Shown here one piece after another: positions 22,433-34,195 of a DNA stretch of 64,000 bases (within the stretch, counting starts at the first letter, position 1; each line of letters opens with the position of its first letter). Location of the stretch: assembly GCA_024195265.1 (NCBI GenBank), contig JAJLRJ010000010.1, positions 22,286,784 to 22,350,783 of the forward strand, written 5' to 3'. The position numbers and the translations under genes are program-made. Below the pieces are notes generated by a model. The model was not told the DNA's origin, did not search any database, and saw only the letters and a program-made list of their open reading frames with translations. Source of the DNA: Dendrophyllia cribrosa. Its lineage: Eukaryota > Cnidaria > Anthozoa > Scleractinia > Dendrophylliidae.

Positions 22433-24388
22433 TTATGCAAGTTCAGGTAGCATGCGTTTTTCAAAGAATTGGTTCAGTTTGAGAAGCACTGGGCCCCAGA
22501 AAGTTGGATCAAATTGTACTCTTTTGATAAAGAGCTCAGTTGACAATGACCCTTTCACCACAAAATCATTCCAATATCGACCTGCAACATACATTTGATG
22601 CTGTACTTGGTAAAAGTACTGATGACTGCGATTTACAGTTAGTTCCTCATTGTCATACACACAAATTCTCTTCCTTATCAATGCTTCCTTCGGTGTTTCG
22701 TCCTCTTTCATTTGAATATACTTCATTTCTAACATGCCCTCGGGTGGTTCGTGTGAGGGGTCCTTTACCAAACCATCTGGACTAGCTGCCAGAAAACCAT
22801 GCGAGGTACTTACAATAAGTCCTGATCTCTCTACTTTTATTCCTTTGTGTCCCTTTTCATTCATAGTATTTAAAAATTCTTGTATAATTTCTGGTTCTTT
22901 AGAAAGACCCTCCTTCATTGCCTTAGTTTGAGCAAACTGTTTGTACCTTAGAACCTCTTGTATTGCTTTTGTTGGGGATGTAGTATCCTTAAGTACAGCA
23001 CATCTATAACACTTTGATGATGTGATTCTTTGGTTCCAACTTTCATGCCAAAGAGAGTCTGTTGACTGGCCTCGAGTGTTTTTTTTCTACCCCTGCTGCT
23101 TCTTCCTCATTGAGAAATAATTTCCGCTTGACGTTTTCGCATTCATTTTGCAACATATCCATTGAAAAAGGAGGACTGTTTAATTCAGGAACTTCCGTTT
23201 GTCCAGGAGCTGATTCTTTTTGAACAGACTCACCAGCGCTTTCTCTATCTTGAACTGTGCTATCAACTTTACAATAGCTATGTTCTTTGCCAATTATTTC
23301 CTTTAAATTGTTGCTTGTCTTTTGAGGTAAAATATGACTAAGACCTATAGTTTGCCCCGTTTCCTCTTGAACACGGAGAACAGAAGTCAACACATTATAT
23401 CGTCTGGTGTTGGACCATTCCCTTTGGTGGGGGGCTCTCACGTCCTTATCGCGCTTAACTTCACATTCTCGGTCTTTCTTTTCTTTCCCATGTTCATGCT
23501 TCTTAAATTTCATTTGGCTTATGGGCAGTACCTCTCCTTTCCTTTTACGGGGAACATTCCAAGTGCAAGGTTGGGACGTTCGAGAGGTCTGTTGTTGCTG
23601 CTGCTTTTAACGTTGCTTATAGAATTCTTCAAGTCCAAACAAGGTTGCCGCGATGTGATTACATCGACCGTCAACACCTGCTGGGCAACCACAATACGCT
23701 CTTTTCATGTGGCCATTTGGTAAGAGCACGATGAAACAGTTATTAACGCTTGATTTTTTCATTGAGGGCAAAACTTGACTCTTTAAGAACCATTTATTAT
23801 CTCGAGAACAGACGGTCACTTTTACTACGTTACCGGACTTAAAAAAGTTAAAGCCTTTGACCAGTGGTTTAGCTGTCGACAGCTGCTTTTTTGCATTGGA
23901 GGACTCAATCATGAATTTCCATACAGTACCAAAATTTACAAAAGGCTAATCAGTAAGATCTTCATGGAAACCATCCTTAGGGAAAATATCAGTAACATGT
24001 GGAGGGTCTACATCCATAACACCCAGTAAGACTTTCTTTCGTGCAAGATGCACACCTCCATCCGGATCTCGCAACATTTTTAAATGAAGGCCTCCCTTGA
24101 CGTAGTCTTTATATCTAAAATAAAGCAAACGATGTCTTAGTATAAATTTAAACTGGACAGTTCAAAATAACAAACCCTGATGGATGATCAATAATAAACC
24201 ATCGTCTGAGCAAACCTCTTGACAAGATCGGCTTTCTTGCCGCTTGTTTTCGCTCCTCTACATAACAGCCATCGTCGAAGCTGTGGTACAGTACACTCTT
24301 CAACGTTTTCCCGAGGAAGCTTCGCTCCGGGAATGTCTTCTTCGCATAGAACAGCATTTTTGGAACAGCTGGCTTTCTCTGCCGCCAT
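22433..24388 (-). pseudogene. ISL2EU SAP-SWIM-YqaJ nuclease gene, decayed
   Basis: Exon 1 (24388-24216) starts MAAEKASCSKNAV and encodes a SAP domain (CTVPQLRRWLLCRGAKTSGK). A donor GTTTGC joins in phase to an exon starting 24114 (YKDYVKGGLHLKML). A SWIM zinc finger follows (YCGCPAGVDGRCNHIAATL), then a charged linker and a YqaJ/lambda-exonuclease-type domain with NQRITSSKCYR, FLAASPDGLV, LEMKY and YFYQVQHQMYVAG. Three lesions break it: an in-frame TAG at 23946-23948, an in-frame TAA at 23607-23609, and a frame change in the eight-base A tract at 23079-23086 just before the nuclease domain. The nuclease motifs themselves look preserved. It is convergent with the transposase. Confidence 0.88.
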
Positions 24389-24578
24389 TTTGAAGCTTCG
24401 CGCGTCCACCCAAACGATCCCAGAAGACCTTACCAGACAAGTTCGTGCCCAGATTCCTCATAGTTTCTGGAGTGGGGAATTCACGCAGAGTAACAGTGTA
24501 ATTAGTATCCCGTTCATCCTAGTAACTCAAATTCCCCATTCCAACCAGCAGTCAGATATCATGTGTAATTGCATCGTG

Positions 24579-24651
24579 GTTTCCGTAGTGTAGTGGTTAT
24601 CACGTCCGCCTCACACGCGGAAGGTCACCAGTTCAATTCTGGCCGGAAACA
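24579..24651 (+). tRNA. tRNA-Val(CAC)
   Basis: 73 nt, anticodon loop CTCACAC. Acceptor, D and anticodon stems pair. The T stem has an A-C mismatch at its first pair (ACCAG against CTGGC). Both promoter boxes are intact and T4 runs follow within about 25 bp. Probably functional, but slightly degraded compared with the 35535 copy. Confidence 0.85.
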
Positions 24652-25027
24652 CGTGTCATATATTTTATTTTAATTTTTAATTCGTGAATACATGTACACG
24701 AGTAAAACGAGTTCTACTGTTCGGTTTGAAGCAAAATTATACTTTATCAGTTAAAACGTTTTCTTTATTCCGCTGACCAGCGTATAAGCCTTCAAGCTCT
24801 GAAAAATTAAAACCGATCTACGGACTTCGAACGGATTTTTCAAGACTTTGGAAACGCTACAGAACGGTAAATGATGTTGTGATGCTCCGCTGCTATTTGA
24901 AAAAGTTCAAATAAATCAAATTTTGTTTCAATGAATTTAAAACATGTCTTAAAGTGACACCACTAGATGACGTAATGTTTAATTTCGTTTACCCATCCAT
25001 TCTTTGACTTCAAACTATGGGAAATTA

Positions 25028-26469
25028 CAGTACGACCACACGAACCGAGGCCACCCAGACAAAGTTTGAGACAAATTGAAATTAGCCAATCACAAGTCAA
25101 GATCGATCTAGACAATAAAATAGCGCAAAATTATACTTGACCAGTTCAAATTCTGAACTGCGAGATGTGTTGGGAACCTATGATATCCATAAATTCTTCT
25201 ACCCAAATGATAACAATGAAGAATTGTCACGTTTGTAAAAATCAAGCTGGAGAATTTTATGACAACGTCTGGGTTGGCCAGAATCAAAGCCAGTAGTAAA
25301 GAAATTTTGAACAATCCAAAGTAAATGTGACGGCCGCTCATTTCATGCAAACCGGGCGCCGCGAGCGATTCGCAGTTTCGGTGATTACTAAACAGAGCTG
25401 AAAACAAAGATTTTTTTCATTTTTCGAAGACCTTTTTATGTACCTTCAAGCGGTAATTTCTAACTTTCTCTGCGGTTCCATTTCAATTTGAGAGCGATTC
25501 TTCATACATCTGAGAATTTTGATTTGTTATTTTCTTCACTCTCCCCTGGCACCTTGTGTATCTTCTGAAAATCACAATTTATAGTTTAGAACTTCAAAGC
25601 TTCAACCCGGCCTGTACATGTATAGTAGGGAACAGAGAGACGACAAAGGGATTTTACATAAAGTAACGTGAACATTATGTATAAAAATTAAAATACCCGC
25701 TTTCAGTGTACGGTCGCTGGATAACAAAGGTCAACAAAGTATACACAACCAGAAAAACGAGCGGATTCGACGGGCGGATCCGTACGGATAGTTCGCAGTT
25801 GTTTCTCAGAAAATAGTGTTATTTTGTCCACGCGATTTGTGCCGTTGAGTTGAGAAATCGGGAGCAAACTGCAGTGAATTATTCGTTTGAAGAAAGGAGG
25901 AAAAAAACTTTCTTCTTTTGAGAATTCTATTTTTTGATCGCACGTCGGAATGTGTTATCCTCCTGTCAGCTGTGCGACTGTGATGCATCTAATTTATTCG
26001 CCGGCAACTTAATGCCCGCTTTTGTCACGTATTTATACACGTCTCTTATTAGAAAACAATTTGCTTCTTTGCTGATTTTTTTTGTTTCAACAATCAGAAC
26101 TCGAAGAATTAATAAAAAGGCAATGATCATGTTTGCTTTCCAACACTAATGAGAGACACACGGTTTTCAGCTCACGAGCTCATGATTTCTCGCTGAGAAG
26201 TGCCAATGTGATGAGTTTCGGCGCCGTTAAAAAAAATACCTTAAGGATTGATTTATCCAAACGCGGCTATTCATTTTTAGCCTTTGGTCATCGAAGATTC
26301 TCGACATAGCGCGCAGTTCAGAATTTATATTTTGCGCTCAGAGGTACCAAACAACTGGTCAAGTATAATTATGCGCTGTTTGATTGTCTAGATCTTGTCT
26401 TGTGATTAGCTAATTTCAAAATTTGTCTCAAAATTTGTCTGTGTGGCCTTAGTTCGTGTGGTCGCACTG
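25028..26469. mobile_element. TA-flanked DNA transposon with ~140-bp inverted repeats
   Basis: Begins CAGTACGACCACACGAAC, ends GTTCGTGTGGTCGCACTG, and is flanked by TA on both sides. Deleting it and one TA restores GAAATTAAAACCGATC, the text of an unoccupied unit near 10533. The arms continue through GGCCACCCAGACAAA and the TCTAGACAATCAAA-like segment. CAGT ends plus TA duplication match Tc1/mariner-like elements, but no transposase was found in the interior. The right part of a sister copy is at about 55370-56357. Confidence 0.75.
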
Positions 26470-26547
26470 TAAAACCGATCTGCGGACTTCAAATGGATTT
26501 TCCAACACATAAAAAACATAACTTTGAGGACCAAATAACATCTGAAA

Positions 26548-27474
26548 TGCAATTCCTTAATCAAAGCATATGGCATAATTCACTGATAAGGATTGATAAC
26601 CATCCGATGTTTTATTCTGTCTGGTTTCATAAAGGTGTTAAAAAAGTTAAAGACTAAAAAGACGATTCGGACAAGTTTTTAAGTTTAAAAGACTTCCAAG
26701 GTAAATACAATCTCAAAGTCTGCCCTTTAAAGTATCATGGAGTGATAGCCTCACTGAAAGCTCTATGGAACACCTGTCGGAACAGCTGTTCTAAATATGT
26801 TGATTGCGAAAGCTGCTCCACAAGGCTACAAAAACCTTTATCTGGAAGCCGGCTAGCATACTCGGCACTAATGTTCAAAAAAATGTATCCCTCCAACCCG
26901 AAGTCAACAAAAATGGATGATGGACCTCAATGACATTTAATTAACAAGTGAAACACCCCAGTGGTCTAAGGCCTACCAGTTAGTTGCCAAATACACCAAA
27001 AGCACACGGGTGAGAGAGATTCAGTTTAAACTTTTACATAGCAGGATTTCAACTAATGACTTTCTGTACCAAAATCGGGCTAATAAATAACCCAAAATGC
27101 ATTTTCTGTGGGAAAAGAAATAGAAAAACTTAGCCATCTCTTCTGGGCCTGTCCTAAGGTCTCCCTTTTCTGGAGCTCATTAATATCACGACTAACTTCC
27201 TTCAATGTTTTGCCAGCTCATTACATATTACACATTGTCAGTTGCACTTGGTCTGAGGCCGGACTCTTCTAAAAGTCAAAATCAAATTAACTTTAGCTGT
27301 CTTATAGCCAGGTGCTACATTTGGATCTGCAAAAAGGAAGAAATAGAACCTAAGTTAGAAGGTTTCCTGAAACAACTAAAACATTTCAATGAAATTGAAT
27401 CCAAAGGAAACATTCATGACGACTTCAACACACTTGAGTGGGGTTCGTACATATTTATGAGCCTTGTTTCCTAG
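26548..27474 (+). pseudogene. LINE ORF2 C-terminal remnant
   Basis: Conceptual translation includes NQSIWHNSLIRIDNHPMFY, a run of Cys-rich residues (CRNSCSKYVDCESC), then REIQFKLLH, ISTNDFL and the C-terminal zinc-finger-like CIFCGK/CTFCGNE...LSHLFWACPKVSLFW typical of L1/Tx1-type ORF2 tails (zf-RVT). Stops and frame changes occur near 26655, 26930 and 27110, so it is dead. No reverse transcriptase catalytic core is present. Confidence 0.7.
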
Positions 27475-27589
27475 TAACGGTTGACGTTTTTTACGTCACA
27501 TCCAATTGAGAGTCTCAAATGCTGGCCGTAAAGGAAAACCGGTTTCTTGAGGTTTCGATAATCTGAAGCTGACATATATTTTTACGAAG

Positions 27590-27888
27590 TGGCTATTCGT
27601 ACGGCACCCGTACGCGGACTTCGATTTGCTATTCGTACGGGAGTCCAAAACTTTCGACAATTTTCGATGTTATTCTTCACTTTTGTTGGTCCACAATATT
27701 AAAGTTCGTTTAGCTTTACGAAGCGCTTCTGGTAAGCGATGTTGAATTGGCTCAGACTATAAATTTGCTGAGTCTCTGTATACTCACGCAAGCGACTCAT
27801 CATGACACTTAGAAATATTTCGCGTCAAAGAATACTCCCGTACGAATAGCAAATCGAAGTCCCCATACCGGTGCCGTACGAATAGCCA
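27590..27888. mobile_element. 299-bp inverted-repeat element
   Basis: 52-bp arms starting TGGCTATTCGTACGGCACC are matched by GGTGCCGTACGAATAGCCA at 27888, with a few mismatches. Each arm itself contains an internal ATTCGTACGG repeat. No clear target duplication was seen. It lies in the segment missing from the sister LINE copy. Confidence 0.65.
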
Positions 27889-28755
27889 ATGCGATATTTT
27901 TAATACAAGTACGATTATTTTCATTCAGAGGTCAAAGGATGGATGTTGTATTAAATCTTCACAATTCAGAGAGATCTGATCACATCTCGTTCGTGTAGGA
28001 TTTTATGCAAATTTTAAGCTCTTGCCGTTATTTGAGCTCTTTGTTTACAAGTAGGAAGCGAGCCGTCCTTGCACGAAAGTTTTGCATTTCAAAGCGAAAT
28101 ATGTTCGGAAAGACTTTAACATTAAGACAATTCCATTCGAGTGGTTCGTTTTGGTATCCTGAGCCGGGCCCGGCCATGATCGATCAAGTGATCAGTGATG
28201 CGTATTGTCATGTTTCTGTCTTTATTATTTGAATAAATTTCTGGAAGGCTGAAGTTGCATTGTAGCATTTTATAAACCATGGTGTTTACTCAAGAGATAT
28301 AATTTATTTATCACTGGAGCAGGAACTATAAACAAGCTTCATTCAATATTTTTGCTCGAAAGGTTGAGCGTTTTCCTTTGACGCCATCTTTTACTGCAAT
28401 CGTTTCTTTGCGAATCTCGCGCTCATCTTCGATCCTTCGATTTCACTCGGAACTCCAGCCATCAAATGAAACCATCACTGCCTCTCAGGTTGAAGAAACA
28501 ACGGCGCAGACACACCAAACTCCATAATCATCGATCGCTTCTGCTTTACAGTCAGGTTCAAAGTTTTCGAAAGCCATTCTCGTTCGCATGTTTCGTTTTT
28601 GCTGATTCAAAACAGGTTTTGATCGACGGGAAGAAACTGTCTGCATTTGGTTGCTAAGATACTAGTTAGTTCCAGGTCTCCCGCGGTAGTATTAGCTCTA
28701 AACTGCGCATGTGTGGAATAAATAATGATTTACACACTTTGACCGTGTTGAAGTC
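27889..28755. other. Unassigned segment specific to this LINE copy
   Basis: Contains two short open frames (28005-28232 and 28466-28657) with no recognisable domain. It is richer in CpG than its surroundings and could be a 5' gene fragment or part of another insertion. I do not call a gene. Confidence 0.35.
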
Positions 28756-30728
28756 CTAATGTTGATCTACCAAAAAAGTGGAATCACCTGGTTAATATTC
28801 TCTAAATCTATAATTAAGCTTCAAACTTTATCTTTGCCTGCCAAAACTCAGCGCTCTTACCCCCGATAATGTGCAGCTTCCTTCAGAACTATTCTTCGAT
28901 TATTACTTTTTTGCAACCACCATCATATATAATCAATTACACTTGTTTCGCTTTAAACGTACTTTTTTCTCCTACCAATTGCACTGTAATTGTACTTTCT
29001 GTACTTAATCAGCTTTTGCACCGTGCACTGTAACACCTTTTTATTACTATTATTATTCCTTTGTGGGACAATAAAAGACTGTTTGCACACAAAAAAAAGA
29101 CATAAGAAACGCTACAGCATTTAGAATCTTAACTTAATTTTAAATTCAATTTATCTTTTGTAAATACGACTTATATTTATGATTATAATGTATAAATTAG
29201 TTTTTTTTTTGCGATTATTCTTGTTAGTTAGTTGTAATTATCTTTGAAAAGCCCCCTTGTGGAAAGGTAATAGAGTACCGAAAGTTTTGCCTTGGTTCAT
29301 TACGTAATGAACCAAGGCAAAAATAAGAAAGGTTTGTATGGAGTCATCAGAGCAAAACGGTGCCAATATCTCACCCCCAAATTGCAATAAGATGCTGATT
29401 TTTGGCAAGCGGGCATTTTTCGTCATGCCCTTTCCGAATATCTAATCAAATCCCATAATTTCACAAGTGTGACGTCACACTTCGGTACTCTATTAAGTAT
29501 GTATGTACGTATGCATGTAAATGTCGTTTTAAAATGTGTAGCCTGCGAGCAAATCTATTTCCATAACGGCGAATTAAAAAACACGTCTTAGCGTGACACA
29601 GATACGCATTGTTTGAAATAAGAGAGAACTGGATAAGGTAATGTTTCAAATGAGTTTACTCACGCAATGCAAGGGACTTTCTCCTGTGGTCACAACAGAT
29701 TGAACGCATTACGTCATCCAGTTCTGTCTCATTTCACACAATGCATCATGATATTGATGTCACGCTAACACATGTTTTTGTAATTCATCGTTTACGAAAC
29801 AAAATTTGCTTTATTTGAACTATATAAAGTATAAAAAGAGCCTTTGGTTTCGTATTCACGAGTTGGCTCATAGAAGCCTTTGATTTTGTGTGTTAAGAAT
29901 AAGGCAGAGAAATATTTTGCTGTTTACACTTTTTTTATTAACTAATATTTAGGATCTCCAAAGGAGTGTTGAAGTTGTTGTATCTGTTCTCAAAGTTGCA
30001 AAATGAGCAGACCGTTTCCAAAGTTTCCTCTAAGATTCAAACTTTTCAAATTTATTTTGGATAACAAATTCACAATATTTTGTTGATGAGCGAATCAGTT
30101 GGTGCCACGCCAAGTAAGCTGCATTCTGTTACCTTAAAGTGGAACCTGTTTAGCCGGTTGTGAGGAATGACTATAACGTCGTTAATTTAAAAAAAAAGAA
30201 AGGTGCTAAACCAGTTAAAAAATATGTTGCTTGGTTAAAATACAACATAATATCATCATCCTTTATAATTTATTCCACTATAAAACTAAGCAAATTATTG
30301 TATCCCCACACAAATGATATTGCAAAAGACGTCGCCTACGTAAATGCATTTTACAGCACTGTAAAGAAGGCCTTCATCGCCTTTTGGTCAACAAACAAAT
30401 CGCTCTCGCATCACAAAGCGACGGACCGAATCGCCATAAAAACACCACAGCCTTAAGGCCAGATAAATTTCTTGTCACATCAACTCGTCTCGGCGATCGC
30501 ACTGCGATTTTAGGGGGAGAAATGTCCAATAATATTCGGTTTTCCGCAATCTTTGGACCACCCTCTTTTCAATTGTCCTCCTGCTCAGAGCTGTATTTTA
30601 TGGAGTTCATCGGCAACAAAATCAAACAACCGACATGACGAAGAGCAATGGAAGGAGCTACCGTAGAGGTCAGAAACAATTTTAGAAAACGTAAAACCAG
30701 CATATTCTTTTAACTGTAAAAGAACGGC

Positions 30729-30790
30729 ATCCCTGACTTGGAATTGAACCCCGGTCTCCCACGTGATACTCATTACTTTTCTACCGAGGA
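30729..30790 (-). pseudogene. tRNA-Asp pseudogene
   Basis: Same anticodon-arm deletion as at 15708-15769, with more decay at the acceptor end (CATCCCTGACTTGG replaces the paired sequence). Confidence 0.75.
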
Positions 30791-30983
30791 ATTCGACTGC
30801 TGGGCAGGAAACAGTTCGTTTAAAAAACCCGATTTTTAATTACTTTTTTTTATATATTTACGTCATGGTCTCCAGCATCCTTATTTCATTCAGAGTAACA
30901 GTGTAATTAATATCCCGTTCATCCTAGTAACTCGAATTTCCCATTACAACCGGCAGTCAGATATCATATGTAAGTGTATCGTG

Positions 30984-31056
30984 GTTTTCGTAGTGTAGTG
31001 GTTATCACGTCCGTCTCACACGCGGAAGGTCGCCAGTTCAATTCTGGCCGGAAACA
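30984..31056 (+). tRNA. tRNA-Val(CAC), slightly degraded
   Basis: Anticodon CAC. The acceptor is GTTTTCG, giving a T-G wobble at the fifth pair, and the anticodon stem is TCCGT/GCGGA, giving a second weak pair. B box intact; T4 runs downstream. Possibly still functional. Confidence 0.8.
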
Positions 31057-31661
31057 CGTATCATATATTTTCTTTTAATTTTTAACTCGTGAACACACGA
31101 GTAAAACGAGTTATACCAATCGGTTTGAAGCAAAGTTTTACTTTATCGGCTGCAAACTTTTTTTATATTTCGCTGACCAGCGCATAACCCTTCGAGGTCT
31201 GGAAAATTAAAACCGATCTGCGGACTTCGAATGGATTTTCAACACTTAGGAAACGCCACAGAACGGTCATTAATGTTGTTTTAAAATTTGTGATGTTTCG
31301 CTGCCATTTGTAAAAGTTCAAATTAATCAAATTTTGTTTCAAAGAATTTAAAACGTGTCTTAAAGTGACTCAACTAGATGACGCAATGTTTAATTTTGTT
31401 TACGCATCAATTCTTTGACTTCAAGCTATGGGAAATTTAAACCGATCTGTGGACTATAAATGGATTTTCCAAGACAAAAAAATGCTACAGCATGTAAATG
31501 TTGTTTTTAATTTTTTTTCTATACATTATGATCTCGAGCATCCTTATTTCACTCAGAATAGCAGGGTAATTAATATCCCGATCATCCAAGTGTGGTACTG
31601 TGGTATCTGCATTACAACGGAAATTTCCCATCACAGCAAGCTGTGAAATATTCCGTCTAAT

Positions 31662-31845
31662 AGGCCATTTGCACGATGACGTCATTTGACTACTACTACC
31701 AGAATTCATTTCGTTTTTCTTTTCTTATTTAAATTTTGTAATCCCAGTGCGGTTTAAATAACAATAGCTCTAATTTGCACTACAAAACAAAAAACTGAAG
31801 GATTCTGGTTGTAGTAGTCAAATGACGTCATCGTGCAAATGGCCT
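31662..31845. mobile_element. 184-bp MITE with AT target duplication
   Basis: Begins AGGCCATTTGCACGATGACG, ends with the inverted CGTCATCGTGCAAATGGCCT, with arms of about 35-40 bp. AT flanks both ends. Sister units (near 10945, 36385 and 60640) give the empty site TCTAATTCTG or a close variant. Terminal AGGCC and the AT duplication are shared with the element at 48713. Confidence 0.85.
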
Positions 31846-32176
31846 ATTCTGAAAACACTATTTATCGTGATCTCATCGCGGTTTTCGTATTGAATGAAAT
31901 ATATTGTGAATATATATGATGATATATGAGCAACGTCTTAAATGCATCGCAAAAATAACATATCTAAATGCATCACAAAATCAAGGAAAAGAACAGTTGA
32001 TAGTAAGACAAGATTTCCGTATAACGCCACACATTAATTATGCATACGCCCCAATGTAAAAGAGAACAATAGCCAAAACAATAGACTGCCTTTGGGAAAC
32101 GCATATATTATACAATTTTTTTTTCCCGACAACGTTTCTTTAATAAGGTGTATATCCGAAAACATTCTTCATCGTT

Positions 32177-32249
32177 GTTTCCGTAGTGTAGTGGTTATCA
32201 CGTCCGCCTAACACGCGGAAGGTCGCCAGTTCAATTCTGGCCGGAAACA
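32177..32249 (+). tRNA. tRNA-Val(AAC)
   Basis: Identical to the 11269 gene across the cloverleaf, with anticodon AAC and all stems paired. T5 terminator about 20 bp downstream. Part of the Val-Asp convergent pair with the Asp gene at 32918. Confidence 0.95.
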
Positions 32250-32572
32250 CGGTTGCTGTATTGTTATTATTTTTATCTAAATCAATTGTATTCCCGAGTT
32301 TTATCTTTTCTTTACTAAAGTTAATGGCAAAGCAATTGCCAGAGGTCTTCTCGTGTTGTGAAACGGAACTTTTAAAATTTTCCCTAAGGTACCACGGACA
32401 CCCACGTTTGGTCCCAAAATTGAAAATAGAAATTCCAAACTGGTGGTGGAACATTTTGGGCCGGTTATTTAAACGTAGTCTAACTTAGACCGCAGTTTTA
32501 GAAAATTAGTGGACCTCCACAACTGCTTATAAGTTGGTTATTCCAGAAGATAAATGTTTTTCTAGTCTGTGC

Positions 32573-32733
32573 TATAGATGGTTTTAACTCACGTGACCTT
32601 CGGTCCTGTGGGACTCAAATGACAAAAGCCATGGCGGCTATGTTGGTGCACATAACAAAAGAAGTTCATTGAAATTCTTTTGTAGGTGTGCACCAACATG
32701 GCCGCCGTGACGTAACACGAAAACCACCTATAT
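32573..32733. mobile_element. Imperfect inverted-repeat MITE
   Basis: Ends TATAGATGGTTTT and AAAACCACCTATA. The inner arms CATGGCGGCTATGTTGGTGCAC and its near complement are separated by about 30 bp. A duplicate is at about 44266-44426. It is absent from the Val-Asp blocks at 11.3 and 61.0 kb, partly explaining their shorter spacer. Confidence 0.6.
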
Positions 32734-32917
32734 ACTTGACATTGGTTACAGTAAATAGCGTTTAAATATTAGGGTTGGCCAGATTGAAATGGGGTTAAAC
32801 CGGGGTTTTCTTAAACACCGTCTGAACTTTATTTAAATAACCGTCCCTTTGTTTTTAGTCTTGAATATTGAGAAGTAAGAAATGCACATTCGTTTGACTG
32901 GAAAATAAAAAAGTTCG

Positions 32918-32989
32918 CTCCCCGGCGGGGAATCGAACCCCGGTCTCCCGCGTGACAGGCGGGGATACTCACCACTATACTACCGAGGA
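32918..32989 (-). tRNA. tRNA-Asp(GTC)
   Basis: A 72-nt cloverleaf identical to the 11621 gene, with anticodon GTC and a T6 terminator immediately downstream on the minus strand. Confidence 0.95.
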
Positions 32990-33064
32990 ATGCTAGGAAA
33001 GAAACATTTTTGCATGCAATTTGAGCAATAGTTTTTGACTACTTAATTTAAAATATTGTCTTAA

Positions 33065-33517
33065 AGTGCACCTAACCCCCATTTTGTCTTTTAATGAACT
33101 CAATGTACGTTGAAAAGATGAATAGTTATATTTTTCGTGTTTTTAACGTTGCGTTAGTGAATTATAGAGGTTGGAATTTACAAAATGCTAATTAGATGAC
33201 GTCATATCAAGAATCGTTTGTTATACAACTACTTGGTTCCACCTCCAAGTAATAATCTTTTACAAGTCAATTGACTATTAACAGATTTTATTTAGTATTT
33301 CTTAAATTGATTATCCTTAAACTGTGAATTGCGTATTGTAAATTGAAGTAGAAATAATGGTAAAGTCTTGATTTGACGTCATCTAATTAGTATTTTGTAA
33401 ATTCAAATCTCTATAACTCGCTAACGCGACGTTAAAAACACGAAATATTTCACTATTCGACTTTTCAACGTACATTGAGTCGATTAAAAGAAAAAAAAAT
33501 TGGAGGTTAGGTGCACT
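33065..33517. mobile_element. MITE with TTAA target duplication, AGTGCACC family
   Basis: Begins AGTGCACCTAACCCCC and ends GGTTAGGTGCACT, flanked by TTAA at 33061-33064 and 33518-33521. The inverted repeats run about 150 bp, through TCGTGTTTTTAACG and ATGACGTCAT. It has no coding capacity. A sister copy is at 44736-45180. It occupies the same TTAA site that carries an unrelated MITE in the first and fourth blocks. Confidence 0.85.
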
Positions 33518-34100
33518 TTAAAGAAATATACCGTTTTGTCGGCCCATTGGCTTTGACTTTGACTTTGACATTGACCTTGACATTGACCCATTGACCCGGC
33601 GATATTGTTCGCGGAAAAGCCTACCATTATTCCTTGGTGTTGTGGTGGCTCGTTTCGATATTTCAAATGCAGCATCACGCCTTTAAATGTCTAATACTTC
33701 ATTCTCAAAGCTCGCGACAGGCTAGCTTCGCGATCCATGTTATGACCTTGAATTACCATCCCAAAACAGTAGGTTGATTGGTATGGGCTTTCCCACAACA
33801 CCCTTGCAACGCAACGGTGACGTTATCTATTTTACACAACAAAACTTTATTATAGAAAGAAAGTTGCGCTTTTCAGAAGCACCCAACAAGGAATGTTTCG
33901 GAAAACGCTTGGAATGGTGTACATTTTTACCACATCATTTTTGTCCATCATTTTGTGCATCATTTTTGTGTCTTTAAAGAACACTGTGAAAACCTAAACA
34001 CTTTGATATTTTCGGTTCTTTTAACTGAATATTTCAGCGGCAGAAAAAATTATAGGAAGAAATTTTATCCCCCGAATTTGCCAGCTTCTTTTACCTTTTC

Positions 34101-34195
34101 GAATATACACTGTATTAGCTGACCTTACTACAATATACACTGTATTAGATGACCTTACTACAATATACACTGTAATAAATTAGCTGACCTTACTT
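34101..34195. repeat. 30-bp tandem repeat, ~3 units
   Basis: Units ACAATATACACTGTATTAGMTGACCTTACT, the short counterpart of the array at 45767-45938. Confidence 0.8.

Larger units (their letters stand above)
15863..24478. mobile_element. ISL2EU DNA transposon (inactive), split by a nested element
   Basis: Terminal inverted repeats of about 95-100 bp begin TCCCCACTCCAGAAACTATG at 15863 and are mirrored at 24478. The arms carry on through GAAGCTTCAAAATGGCG, so both genes start at the inner edge of a repeat. The probable target duplication is AT (15861-15862, 24479-24480); because AATT is palindromic at the junction, 2 and 4 bp cannot be separated. Removing the insert restores the array sequence seen at 30875-30900. 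It encodes convergent THAP-DDE and SAP-SWIM-YqaJ genes, the ISL2EU gene pair. Without the nested 4.2-kb element it is about 4.4 kb. Confidence 0.9.
26518..29097 (+). mobile_element. 5'-truncated LINE with internal 1.3-kb extra segment
   Basis: The 3' end has an AATAAAAGACTG signal and an A8 tail before GACATAAGAAACGC. The left flank ends ACATAAAAAAC, so the pair looks like an ~11-12-bp target duplication. The sister copy at 56395-57630 shares both junctions, hence insertion before duplication. Bases 27412-28755 are absent from the sister copy. Confidence 0.75.

Noticed and set aside
28005..28657. Two short open frames as a possible host gene
   Set aside because: No domain, no convincing splice sites and no conservation in the sister unit.
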